Of a DNA stretch of 64,000 nt, positions 1 to 13,600 are shown piece after piece. The DNA is from Petrosia ficiformis. Lineage: Eukaryota; Porifera; Demospongiae; Haplosclerida; Petrosiidae. Every line of letters begins with the position of its first letter. Within the stretch, counting starts at the first letter, position 1. The translations under genes and the position numbers were made by a program. Location of the stretch: NCBI GenBank assembly GCA_947044365.1, contig OX345649.1:479001-543000 (forward strand), read 5' to 3'. The notes below the pieces were generated by a model. It was not told where the DNA came from. It did no database searches and was given only the letters and a program-made list of their open reading frames with translations.

Positions 1-222
1 CTTTATATGTAATATAGTGTATAGTTTAATGTCATAAGGTTAATACATGATTATACTGTAACTTAATAATGAAGCAACGGATTGAAATTTGACATACACA
101 AAAAAAAGAATGGGAAGGATAATTATATGAAAATGGCATGGGTAAAAAGATTGTTAGTCATTCCAAACTAAAGTTACGAACATGTTTCTGAGGTCATGGT
201 GAATGTGAATGACCTTTATAAC
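1..222 (+). mobile_element. MITE-like dispersed repeat, family A, copy 1 (left end cut by window)
   Basis: This segment closely matches the one at about 23865-24076: a stretch rich in 'tagtttaatgtcataag', then 'gaatgggaaggataattata', then a right end reading 'gtgaatgtgaatgacctttat'. A third relative lies at 5581-6060. The complete copies begin with 'gttcacattcac' and end with its near inverse complement, so they have short terminal inverted repeats and no coding capacity. That fits a non-autonomous DNA transposon. Only the body and right end are in the window here. Target-site duplications were not clear. Confidence 0.6.
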
Positions 223-1985
223 TTCACTTTAATTTCTTCAAGTAAAAATGACATAGATTATGTAACACATCTGAGCGCTACATGGAGTATCAAACAGGAG
301 AGCTATATGCTGAAGGAATGATATCATCAGAATTACAATCCACTCCATGTATATAGAGGAAATATATTGTAACTGTTTGATCAGATTGCTCTTAGGTGGG
401 TGGAATATTCATCTCTTAGATGATAATCATCCTTGGGTTAACATGATTGTTTAAAAAACACTTTTATTCCAGCACCACTGCAGTGGGTGTTAATATATTA
501 TTAAAGGTATGTGGTCAACGTGACACTTGTTTTTGTTATATATAATTATGTATTTTATAATGTTTTGATGATATTCCAATAACTGCATTTGATGTGGTGT
601 TTAATACATCTCTTTACTATCCTAATTGATGTGGTTTTGTCATTGGTATACTTTTGATGTCATCTTTAATGGGTTGTAAACTTGTAATACAATCACTTAT
701 ATTGGATTGAAGTGGTTTATCAATACTAGTTAGTAATGAGCTAATGCAAACAATAATATTCCAGGCAAGACCCTAACTTAGTATGCTAATAATATACTAA
801 TTAATAGTATACAGTACCTCACTCAATATACTAATAATATACTGATAACTAGGTGAACATTGAAAGAGAGTGTGAGCAGTTATAAAATTTATAATTAATA
901 TTTTAAAATAATATTGTTTATTATGATGCAGGTGCGACAAATCATGAAATTATTGATGTTAAATTTATAATTCTAGTTTTGTATCATTACACTCCAAGGT
1001 CTCCAACGCTCTTTGCCTGCTCAATCTCTCTCTCAGCTTCCAGTATAGTTTCTCGATGCTTCAGGGATACTGCACTTCGCCTGCTTGATCTTTTTTTGTC
1101 AGCTCTCAATTCTCAGTCTTGCCAGGTATTGTTCTGGAGTCTATCTTATCCTCCTAACCACAGCTCTGATGTCTTATTTCATGTTGTCTTGTAGCTGTCC
1201 TTCACATTGTGTCTCGAAATTATGTACATTTTTTTCTCGATTTATTTATTATTGATAATTATCTGGTACTGTATACAGACAAAGGCACATGCATGACTCA
1301 TTAGGTTAGGCTCGTTAACACTCGCAATTATACTAATTAATTAGATAATTGACTGCTTGCTAAATAGTATATACCAACTATATATATATATATATAATTA
1401 TATAGCCAGTTATACCTCAATCATGATATACCGAACAGTTGGCAAACACTTAAAACGATTAATTTAATTACGTTAAATAGAGCATGCTCATGATCAGTGA
1501 TGTAACGCCTCATGACTCATATGGTCAAGTGATGCAATACCTCATAACTCATATGGTTGGGTGATGTAATACCAAGTGAACACATGTTCTTGATTCAATT
1601 ATCTTTTTCTATGATTTAAGCCCATCATAGAACCTAATTGCTTTGTAAAGATACTTGTTCACATATCAGATGTGAGCTTTATGTGTTTGGATAATCCAAG
1701 AAACCTTTCTTTGACATGTATCCATGGTGATGACAAACACATGTATCCATGATGATAGAATGTTAATTAAGAGTTCTACTTTTGAACAAGAACCATCTCA
1801 TACAGTATAAGTACAGTTACAATTTGTACATGTATGTCATCACCATGATTAGGTGTTACAAATATGTGTACATGTACTCCAGGTGACTACAAATAACAAC
1901 TATGATGACAAGAATGTGTGAATTATTAGTTAATTTTTGAACAAGAACCATCTCATAAGTGTTTCAATGTAATTACATACTTCTC
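223..1985. other. AT-rich spacer or intron, no supported gene
   Basis: No convincing coding segment is supported here. An open stretch at about 976-1123 on the plus strand is flanked by 'ttctag' and 'CAG|gtattg'. It ends in a splice phase that does not fit the next recognisable exon at 1992, so it is not called. The stretch contains AT-rich simple sequence (about 1379-1398, TA dinucleotides) and short palindromes. It may be intron of the gene ending at 4788. Confidence 0.4.
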
Positions 1986-1991
1986 TGCAGA

Positions 1992-4788
1992 CTAAATCAA
2001 GAGAAAGATAAATGTTGTATTTTCTTGGATAATTTGTGTCGGAGGGAATATCTCTCTTCTGTGTTTCTCTCTCCAATCTCACTCGTTCCTCCTGACATAG
2101 CACATGTGTGTGGAATAGATGCTACTTTAGACAACACGAAAGGGTTAGCATGTATGTATACGTACGTACGTAGTTTACTAGAGTTGGCTGGAATGATGAT
2201 TACATGCAGCTGAAGATTAGTCTATAATTATATATATACACTGGGTTGATATCCTTAGCATGTATGTACATACTTTAGTATAGCTGGGCATGCATATACG
2301 TATGTACGAGCTAGGTTGATATCCTACTAACACGTGCTGTAAAGGGCAAGCTCTAGATTAGCAATGTATGTCTGCTTACTACTAGAGCTGTGATAATATT
2401 ACACTTAGCAATAATACATTAGTTTGTATCTTAATACTTACCGTTCGTGTTTCATTTTCTAGCTCTTCCTTTGGACAACTACAAAAAGAAGTGCTAGAAT
2501 TGAAACAGACTATAATTGAACGACAGCATCAGTTTGAAGAGCTTGTTGAATCTGTGAGAGGATTGATGTGTGTAATGTGGAAGGATGGATGGATGGATGG
2601 ATGGATGGATGATATATGATAGTATAATACCAATTGATCTTGTAGTAGTAATAGTAGTAACAAATTGGGAAACTAGTAACATGATTGGGTAGCTGTGTTC
2701 CACTGAGCCAAATAGCAATGTAGTCTCCTGGTTGATTGACTGGTACTCTTTGACTGGCACTCCTAATGGCATCATGATGACTGGTAATGGCAGCATGATG
2801 CTGGTACTCAATGGCAGCATGATGCTATACTCTGACTGGTACTATACTCTGACTGGAACTCCTAATGGCAGCATGATGCCAGCATGATGCCAGCATGATG
2901 CTGATACTCAATGACAGCATGATGCTGATACGGTACTCTAACTGGCACTCCTAATGGCAGCATGATGCTGGTACTCTGACTGGCACTCCTAATGGCAGCA
3001 TGATGCTGGTACTCTGACTGGCACTCCTAATGGCAGCATGATGCTGGTACTCTGACTGGCACTCCTAATGGCAGCATGATGCTGATACGGTACTCTGACT
3101 GGCACTCCTAATGGCAGCATGATGCTGGTACTCTGACTGGAACTCCTAATGGCAGTGAGCAGCACAAGATGATTTGACTGAGTAACTCTGGAGTAGACAG
3201 TATTTGAAGTGTAACTTGCTATTCCTTTGTTCCACTATTTATACAAGATAAAGTGTTGTCAGTACGACTGACTAGTTATCATAGACAAATAAACATTCAT
3301 TCTCTATTGTATTCATGTTTATTATTCATGGGGAGTCATTATATACATGTGGCTATTGTATATAGTATACCATTGTATATAGTATAATGTAATGGTATAC
3401 TATATACATGTGGCTATAATGTATTGTATACTATATCAAATTATATATATATTAATTATGTCAATGGATGCATGGTATCTCATTAAATATTCATAGGGTT
3501 CAACACATAATATGTCATAAGTCATATGTAGTCGTTATCAAATATCCAGTGGGTCATTGTAATAGTTTAATAACTCATCTTGTTACACCATTCAAATATC
3601 TATAATCCAACTGAAGGTATTGGCACCTTCATCATTTACTCATAATCTCTCTTACTGAGTTGCCTAAAATTGATACTAATCTACTGCTGCTATGACTAAT
3701 TAAATTTGAATCGAAAACAAAGGGGTGTGTCATAGATGTTTGACGCACGTACATAGACTATATAACAAAGTGTGAATTTTTCATACCTCGATTGTCACGT
3801 ACTGTTAGTTCCGATGGATTCCAAAGAAAATTTAATTATTTTTATTTGGTTACCATTGTTACACATATAGTTCATGTAATCATAGCAATAAATTATATAT
3901 TCATAATATAATAATATATTAATACACACACAAGTATGTCATATATTACATACAATGATGCACATAGACTCTTGTAAGCATACATTTGGGCTTCGGATGT
4001 TTGGCTTTGAGGTGTTAGCGAATTATCAAAAGAATTCTTCGTATGTATGTATGTATGCACAGCTGTAAATGAACACTAACATATATCCCATTTCCAGCAT
4101 ACTTATTTACCTGTCGATGCTACAACACTAGACAGCCTCTGTCGGTCTCTTCAAGTTTCTCTAAGTACGCTAGTACAATTGATAGATGATTTTTATCAAT
4201 CTTATAAGAATGAAATAGAGCCCTGGACTAAACGTGATGTACCTGTATTGAGTTCTGTAGGACCTTGTACAAAGAGAATAAACTCACATTTGTTACTTGT
4301 GAATGAGGCATGTTTCTTCTTGTACATTCATCCAACTACTCATCTATCTACCCACCTATCTATCCATTCACCCATCTGTCTACTCATTCATCCATCAGTC
4401 TGTCCATCTATCATCATCAGTCTGTCCATATATTGATCCACCCACCTATCTATCCATTTAGCCCCCATTCATCCACCTGTGTCCATCCATATGTCTGTTT
4501 ATCTACCAATTAATCCATGATGACCCGTCCAGTCATCCATCAGTCCATCTACCACGTATATCCTAAATTCTATCATTCATCTTTTTATAGTTACTGGAGA
4601 ATGCATCTAAACTACAAACTCAATGTACTAAATGGAATGAAATTAGACACATATATATTTGTAAAGGTAAAACGTTATTTTGTATTTTAATATCACAGAT
4701 TTACTTCATTCATAACTTCACAGATGAAATACATGAATGTAGTCATAAGCATTTTCAAGAGTATTTGGATTTACAAGAATCAAACTAA
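1992..4788 (+). CDS. 3' exons of an unrecognised protein (5' part not identified)
   Basis: Five exons join in phase. About 1992-2144 (after 'ctctgcag', ends at 'AAAGG|gttagc'). About 2465-2542 (after 'ctag', ends 'TCT|gtgaga', a helical charged segment beginning SSFGQLQKEVLELKQ). About 4099-4309 (after 'ttccag', ends at a GC donor 'GAG|gcatgt' or earlier at 'CTT|gtgaat'). About 4591-4665 (after 'tttatag'). About 4724-4788 (after 'cacag', ending DLQESN and TAA). Together they give a mostly helical, coiled-coil-like tail of about 190 residues with the segments VDATTLDSLCRSLQVS and LIDDFYQSYKNEIEPW. I do not recognise the family and assign no function. Upstream exons may lie before position 1992 or outside the window. 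The gene runs toward NF1, with only 420 bp between the two stop codons. Confidence 0.5.
2575..2614. repeat. (GGAT)n microsatellite
   Basis: A run of GGAT units lies in the intron after the 2465-2542 exon. It is the same tetranucleotide class as the ATCC/GGAT arrays at 11775, 12168, 20223, 27235, 52640 and 60367. Confidence 0.9.
2738..3160. repeat. Minisatellite, about 38-bp unit
   Basis: Repeated variants of 'actctgactggcactcctaa' followed by 'tggcagcatgatgctggt' run through this interval, with internal short-unit reiteration ('cagcatgatgc' three times near 2870-2900). It sits in an intron of the plus-strand gene. The long minus-strand open frame crossing it has no coding support. Confidence 0.85.
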
Positions 4789-4949
4789 ATACATCATGTA
4801 TTCTCTTCACTTGTCAAATATAGTATACGAATGTCTCTATAGTAAATATGAGAAGATGATATAGCCCAGACCAGGTCCTTCCTCCTCTTTACATTATCCA
4901 TTTGTAATGTTTTAGCGTGTTGTCTAATTGATGCTATGGAGTAAATTGT

Positions 4950-4955
4950 AATAAA
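4950..4955 (+). terminator. Probable polyA signal AATAAA of the gene ending at 4788
   Basis: AATAAA ('tgtaataaattc') lies 162 bases after the TAA at 4786-4788, on the same strand and before the convergent NF1 end. The motif is seen directly; its use is inferred. Confidence 0.5.
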
Positions 4956-5208
4956 TTCAAATAATTATACTATTTGTTGCCTAGTTACTAGACATTATGT
5001 GAATGTAATTATGAAACCACTGAATTAATCAATTTATGACAACTGTATGTACAATGTCTGATCCAGTTACCATGACAACATGACAATTTAATATTAATTT
5101 TAACTTAGTGGGTAGAAAATGATCTGTTTACAGATGAGATTAATTTAGAAATTTAATTTAAGAGTTAAAAGAAAAATTGTTCAAGTTTCATGAGTTATAT
5201 ACAAGCCA

Positions 5209-8200
5209 TCACAAGATTGTGATGACATCATCAGAGCTTTCCTCCATAATGTCATCTTCTGGTGAAACCTCACGACTGCTACTACTATGTTTCCAAGAAT
5301 CTACGGAAAGACTCCTATGGATGACATAGAGATGAAAAATTAATAGATAGATATAGTGATAAGCATACCTCCTTTGTTGTGATGTTGAGTGTGTAGGTGA
5401 AGTTGGTTCAGTTACTGATGATAAAGATGATGATGATAATATTCTCTCACTACCCTCTGTAGGAGATAGTTCTTGAATCAGAGAGTCTAAATATTTTTGG
5501 AAGTAGGCAGCTCTTTGTGTGGGATACAATGGCCCAGCCTAAATTTATAATAATAAATAATTATAATTATAACATTATGAAGTCAGTTCACATTCACTAT
5601 ATATATATAATATAGTGTATAGTTTAATGTCATAATGTTAATACATGATTATACTGTAACCCAATAACTTATATGTACTATAGTGTATAGTTTAATGTCA
5701 TAAGTGTAATACATGATTATACTGTAACTCAATAACTTATATGTACTATAGTGTATAGTTTAATGTCATAATGTTAATACATGATTATACTGTAACCCAA
5801 TAACTTATATGTACTATAGTGTATAGTTTAATGTCATAAGTGTAATACATGATTATACTGTAACTCAATAACTTATATGTACTATAGTGTATAGTTTAAT
5901 GTCATAATGTTAATACATGATTATACTGTAACCCAATAACTTATATGTACTATAGTGTATAGTTTAATGTCATAAGTTTAATACATGATTATACTGTAAC
6001 TCAATAATGAAGCAATGGTTGAAGTTTGAAAAAAAGGAACAATGAATGTGAACAGACTTTAGTACAACTAGTTTCTCTAGTTAGTTTAAAATGTCCATTT
6101 TTTTATATTAATGGTTATTGCAGTAGAGTAATTTAATTATTTCATAATTCAGTTAAAGATAAAGAGCTAAAGCCGGCGTAAGCGTGATTTTGGGACCCCC
6201 AAGAAATTGGGACCCCGTGTCACGATAACGCTAGAGAATAACGGATCCGTACATCTGTATATTCCTAGTGAATTTGTGGTCGCCTTGGAGATCTAGGGAA
6301 ATGCTTTGTTGTACTGCACTGCTGTACTGCCTAGCGGCTGCCGAGAATTATGTCTAACAACAGGCCTCAACCTGTTCTGATGATAACCCTACCGATAACT
6401 AGGATAATTTCATCGGCCCCAGCGTAAATGTCAAACAGTGGGGATGGACTGCTATGAAGCTTCCAGTTACTTCTTGTTATAAAACATAAGTTCACTTTGT
6501 TTAATAAAAATAATAAATATATATACTTCTTGTTATAAAACATAAGTTCACTTTGTTTAATAAAAATAATAAATATTATTCATGCAATGGGAGACCCTAG
6601 TTCACTGTGGGGATCCCAATTTCTCTAGGGTTATTGTAATCCAGGATACATATATCACTAGCTAATTAATAACCCCCAGTCCCTATTTCTCTAGGGATTT
6701 ACGGATGGGGATCCCAAATTCAAGGGGTCCCTATTTAACCCTGACACCGGTATACCTTATATGGGCATTTAAATTTTAGTTATAATAAAAATTCAATTTG
6801 CTTTTATCTAATTATAGTTATTTCATTAGACAAAATTCTCAATACCTTACAAAAAATTGGATTGTACATGTATTAATAAAGTGGTAGTTATTTCAGAACA
6901 CAAAATTCATAATACCTTACTAAACATCTGTTAGTTTCAGTACACTGATAAAGGTTTTTATAGTTATTAACTCACAATAACTACATGTATATATCTTACT
7001 AAAAATGATTTTAGTGATGGTTAATTCAAAAGACTAGTAATTTAGTTATATCAGGAGCCCATAAGAAGACCTTCTTAAGGGCTCCTGGTTACAATGTATT
7101 AACTTTGTGTGGTGTTAATTATGGTTTCCCTGCTACACAAAGTTCACTAAAAATAGTTTTAGTTATTTCAGTAGACTTGTAATTCAATACACTACACTTA
7201 TACATGTATATATACATGAATATACATGTACATACATGTCGTCTTGGACATATCATATTTTTAACCTTTGGGAATGGTCTGAAGAATTGTGACACGCCTC
7301 CAAAGCCAATATCAGATATAAACGAGTGTTTAATAAGAATAGAAGAATTTGATGACTTCACAGCTGTACTGATGAGTTTCTGAACTGCTCTAATGATGGC
7401 TGGATTCTGAGAAGACTGTAAAGTCTCTGATAGGTGTTGTACCAAGTGAAGGTGACTGTGGATCATATTGGTGTATGTATGGTTGGAGAGATAGATAGAT
7501 ATGGATAGATAGATGCATTAATGGATGGATAGATAGATAAAGTATGATGATAGTGATACTGATGTATGGACAGTTGTATGATATGGATGGATAGATAAAG
7601 TTACAATCCTAGATAGATGTATTCATTGTCAAATAGATGGTCATATTGTACAGTTGGATAGACAGATGTATTGTGGAATAGATAGATGGATAGATGTAGG
7701 CATGGAAAAGGAGTTATGTTAATAATTTCTCACATTAGTGGAAATATATCACTGTAAACGTCACTAGCATTTGCCATGAACTCATAAAGTAGACAAATTT
7801 TTTGTTCATTTTGAGTCTGTATCAGTGCTGAGGACTAGGAATGAGAACAGAAAAGGATTGAGAATGGGACTTATATATGCATAAAAATACTTACCAACAT
7901 GTGTAAGAATAGTATTTGTGATTTGTGGGTTGCTATGGTTACTGTGTCCAACAGAAGGGAATACATAACGGGATTTCCTTCTTTGTCTTCTCTATCTTGA
8001 ACAGAAGGGATTAAACTAGACAAACGAGTTCGATTATCCTGTAGTTGCTGACGTAATATTTCACTCTCCGGAAACAAGGCAGTCAAGTAAGCCAAGTTAT
8101 TTTCTGTGATTTGCAGTACATCACTGCAAGTATATAATGTATGTATGTATGTATGTATGTATGTATGTATGTATGTATGTATGTATGCATGTATGCATGT

Positions 8201-10611
8201 ATGAATGTATGTATGTATGTATGTATGTATGTATGTATGTATGTATGTATGTATGTATGTGTGTATGTATGTATGTATGTATGTATGTATGTGTGTATGT
8301 ATGTATGTATGTATGTATGTGTGTATGTATGTGTGTATGTATGTATGTATGTGTGTATGTATGTATGTATGTATGTATGTATGTGTGTATGTATGTATAT
8401 GTATGTATGTATGTGTGTATGTATGTATTTATGTATGTATGTATGTATGTGTGTATGTATGTATGTATGTATGTATGTGTGTATGTATGTATGTATGTGT
8501 GTATGTATGTGTGTATGTATGTATGTATGTGTGTATGTATGTATGTATGTATGTATGTGTGTATGTATGTATGTATGTATGTATGTATGTATGTATGTAT
8601 GTATGTATGTATGTGTGTATGTATGTATGTATGTATGTATGTATGTGTGTATGTATGTATGTATGTATGTATGTATGTATGTGTGTATGTATGTATGTAT
8701 GTATGTATGTATGTGTGTATGTATGTATGTATGTATGTATGTATGTGTGTATGTATGTATGTATGTATGTATGTATGTATGTATGTGTGTATGTGGAGGG
8801 GTATGATATGTGCATGTGGTGATGAGTTAAATGAGGAGTTAGAGGCTATGGAGAAGTCAAAGAAAGACGATGCGAAGCTGAGAAGAGGAAATGAGGCCAG
8901 TTTTCAGGTTGGTGTTGGTGATATTTGGAGATGTGAGGCTAGTGGTTGTGGTTTTGTGGCACGAAGTAAGGCTGGGTTGGTGAACCACAAGAGGCAAAGG
9001 CACTTGGCCATCTATCAGCAGGACCAGCATTGTCCCCTTTGTGGAGGTGTGTTTAAGAGACAGGGTCTGCACAGTCATGTTCGTTTTTGTCAGAAGAAAT
9101 AATTGTTTAATACCGAAGCCTGTACCACCTTTGGGTGAACACAGATTAAGATGTGTGTATGTACATGTATGTATGTATGTATGTATGTATGTGTGTATGT
9201 ATGTATGTATGTATGTATGTATGTATGTGTGTATGTATGTATGTATGTATGTATGTATGTGTGTATGTATGTATGTATGTATGTATGTGTGTATGTATGT
9301 ATGTATGTATGTATGTATGTATGTATGTGTGTATGTATGTATGTATGTATGTATGTATGTGTGTATGTATGTATGTATGTATGTATGTATGTGTGTATGT
9401 ATGTATGTATGTATGTATGTATGTATGTATGTATGTGTGTATGTGGAGGGGTATGATATGTGCATGTGGTGATGAGTTAAATGAGGAGTTAGAGGCTATG
9501 GAGAAGTCAAAGAAAGACGATGCGAAGCTGAGAAGAGGAAATGAGGCCAGTTTTCAGGTTGGTGTTGGTGATATTTGGAGATGTGAGGCTAGTGGTTGTG
9601 GTTTTGTGGCACGAAGTAAGGCTGGGTTGGTGAACCACAAGAGGCAAAGGCACTTGGCCATCTATCAGCAGGACCAGCATTGTCCCCTTTGTGGAGGTGT
9701 GTTTAAGAGACAGGGTCTGCACAGTCATGTTCGTTTTTGTCAGAAGAAATAATTGTTTAATACCGAAGCCTGTACCACCTTTGGGTGAACACAGATTAAG
9801 ATGTGTGTATGTATGTATGTATGTATGTATGTATGTGTGTATGTATGTATGTATGTATGTATGTATGTGTGTATGTATGTATGTATGTACGTATGTATGT
9901 GTGTATGTATGTATGTATGTATGTATGTATATGTGTATGTATGTATGTTTGTATTTATGTGTGTGTGTATGTATGTATGTACCTATTTTGTGGACTATGT
10001 AAGAAAAACAAAGTAGTTAGTAATTCTTGTGTATATGTTCTTATGGTTGACAGAGGATGAGAGAAACCTGAAAATATACAATCAATCACTATGGCAATCG
10101 CCATGGCAATGATCACTATGCCAATCATCACCATAGCGATTTCTATATACATAATGTGGTGTCAATTCTCAATGTGTGAATGTAAAGATCTATTTTAAAA
10201 TAGAACACACGTACCTTTGAATAGCAAAGCTGACAGTGCAAAATTAAAGTCACTATCAAATGATATTCCTACTTCTCTGTCAAGTTGATTCAATGGCCAT
10301 AAAAGTGCTTCACGTGTAGAATGAACAACATCTACCAACATCTAATCAAAGTAAAGAGAATTGTTTATATTTCTCCATCCCTTGATCCATCCTTCCCTCC
10401 TTCCTTCCTATTATCCATCAGTTCCTCTTCCCTTCCTCCCTTCATCCCTCCATCCCTCCATTCCCCTCTTCCTCTTATATCCCAACCTGTTGTTCCAATT
10501 CTCCATTACTAACAAATGTTTTTATACACCCCTCTAGTAAATTGAGTGCAGCTGCGTATAATGTAGGTTCTCCAAGCTATGATAGATAGATAGATAGACA
10601 GACAAACAAAC

Positions 10612-10650
<39 letters not shown>

Positions 10651-13600
10651 TAGATAGATAGATATATAGATAGATAGATGCATGCTATTCAGAGCAACCA
10701 ATACATGAATTAAACAATAATAAAACTAAAATGGCTTCTTTTAATAATGATAACAACAGTTGTACCACCCTGATACCTGATACATGATCAAAGAGAACAA
10801 TAACAACATAATAATAAACAGAAAGACTTGTGGGGAAGCCTTCTCTTCAAATCCCTCCCAACTTACCTCCATGACACCAACAGCCACCCAGAAGAGGTTG
10901 TGAACAAGCTTTGTATTCTACCGACAGAGAGAAAGGGCACTTGTTAACTTTTTATTTAATATAATAATGTTACATAATGGCGTGAGAAGACAAGTAATAA
11001 TTACTATAGTAAAACAACATTGACTATATACATATATTATACTTATACATGTACATACTTATATATACATGTACATATACATGTACATGTATATACACGT
11101 ACATGCATATGTATATAATATTATATACATATATACATATACATGTACATGCATATGTATATAGTATTATATACATATACACATACAATGTACATACATG
11201 TTATGTACATATATACATACATACATACATACATACATACATACATGCATACATACATATATACATACATACATGCATGCATACATACATACATACATAC
11301 ATACATACATACATACATACATACACACACATACATATATCCTCACATGTTCTAAAAGTGGTATTAATCTTGTTAAACATAAAACAATTGATTCTAAAAG
11401 TGGAACATCATCTTCATGTTGAGATACAGTCTAAGAATATTCGTTGATGATTACAATAGTAGACATTGGAGAGAGACAGACAGACAGACAGAGACAGAGA
11501 GAGAGACAAGTATAATAATATCATGATACATCATTGCATATATTATAAATATTTAAGCAAAGTCCTCAAGAAATGGGACATACATGTATTAAACTTCACT
11601 AACCTCTTCCATGACTTTCAGAGTCCTCGTTATGACATGTGAGGAGGCGTGGCTACTGATAACTCCTAGCATAAGAAATGATCGAGTTTGAAGGGCTGGA
11701 TTATAGAAGAATGCAGATCTATAAGACACAAGAACAAATATTTCAACAATCCATCTATCTATCTATGCGTCCATCTATCTATCCATCCTTCCATTCATCC
11801 ACCATCCACCCATCCATCCATCCATCCATCCATCCATCCACAGACCTTCTTGCTAGTTTCTGCCATCTCAAATGCCATTCTTTCGTCGGAAAGATTTCTC
11901 TAACAGCTAACATGATTTCATGAAGATGTTCCACAACAGTGATGACACATGTGGAATTTAAAGGATCTTTAACCTGTTCTTGAGACTGGACTGACTGGGT
12001 TTGTGTATCATGAGTAAACACAGCCTCAGCAGCTGTTTTCATATTTTGAAGACCAAACTGCAGGTAGAATCTTGGTTGAGAGAAATCCACCAATTTTAGT
12101 GTAATGACTTTCATAACTTCATCTATTTAAGATAAATAGTAATAATATGTTTATCCATTCAATGCATGTCTGTGCATCCATCCATCCATCCATCCATCCA
12201 CTCATTCATCCAACCATCTATCCATCTACTCATCCATCCATCCATCCATTCATCCATACATCCATACATCCATCCACTCATCCACTCATCCAATGTCTTA
12301 CCATTATCAATGATTTGTGGTATTGATAATATTGAATGTATAGTATTTACAATAACTCCATGAATGGCCGCTCTCACTTTAAGCTGTCCATTACCCATCA
12401 TCATTACACATATATAAAACAAGTCAGGCATGTTTTTCAAAACTAGAAAAACAAGTATGACAGGATTAATATAAATTATAATTATAATACGCTATACAGA
12501 AAACAATTTTAATCACTAAGCCACTACTGTTTAGAGCATGGATACAAAATTTAATAGGTTTCCTGTTTAACAAGCACAATACAAACAATTATCAGCTATT
12601 CTTTACAGGAAGACTCCAACTAAATCAGGTATCTCCGAGGATCATGCAGTATTTTATGACAATGGTGTCTTTGTGAGTTGTCTATACCTCAGCTAGATGT
12701 ACAGTACCTGACTTTATTAAGTTTACATACTATGATAGGAGCTACACTTTAATAAGGTGATAGTCAACTGTACTTCTAAGTAGTACTATAGTACTACTTT
12801 GTACTGTAATCATAGTAATGTGTGAATTCCCTTTACTGTGTAGTACATGTGAAGTACAGTGTACTTCACTCACAAAGTACACTGTAGTCAATGGAAGTAC
12901 AGTGATAGTATGTGAACTTAATAATGTCAGGTATTGTAAGTAATTTACACAATGGTTTCATTAGAATATACAATATTGATTCATCGATACAATGAGAATA
13001 AGTGAATGACACAATATTATGTTTTAGTATTAGATTAGTGTCTGATTAGATTAGCAGTTTTCTCAAAATTAGGTAGCTCAAAAATTAATGATGGATATAC
13101 TATTTATACATACAACAGCATTATAAAATTCATTATAATATTCCAGAAGACACATACATAAAGTGGTCCATTGCTTTAAACCACACCCACCAACATACAC
13201 GCCCACTATTAACATTACCATTGAGACAATTATTAAAAGATAGAGTCAGTAAAAATTGTGACAACACGGCTAGCTCCACCCACAAGAAATGTTGTACCAG
13301 TGTTGTTACCGGATGATCTCTAGTATATATTAGAGTCCTTAACATTCTGGTGATGATCTCATTAGCTATGATATCAGGATAATGTCGTGCTAATGTAACT
13401 GCAGAATCTGAGAGTACTTTGGATTTACAACTACCAACACCTTCGGCAACGCTACCCTGTAAAAAAGGGTGTGGGATGATATCAGATGGTGATATGTATT
13501 AACCCTTTCATTCCTTACTTTAATGAAGCTGTCCAGTACAGTAATGAGAAGGGTTTTCCCCATTTTTTCCCAAACGTGATCTTGTATGAGAGGATACATC

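Noticed and set aside
976..1123. Possible exon (peptide containing CFRDTALRLLDLFLSALNSQ) of the plus-strand gene
   Set aside because: It has splice-like edges, but its phase cannot join the next exon at 1992, and alternative frames are closed.
8137..9102. Very long open frames with MYVCMYVC or THTYIHTY composition, here and at 9151-9752, 14716-14951, 15056-15273, 17618-19061, 24307-25133, 40553-41123 and elsewhere
   Set aside because: Tetranucleotide repeats keep all six frames open. The peptides are artefacts of ATGT/ACAT arrays inside introns of NF1 and RyR.
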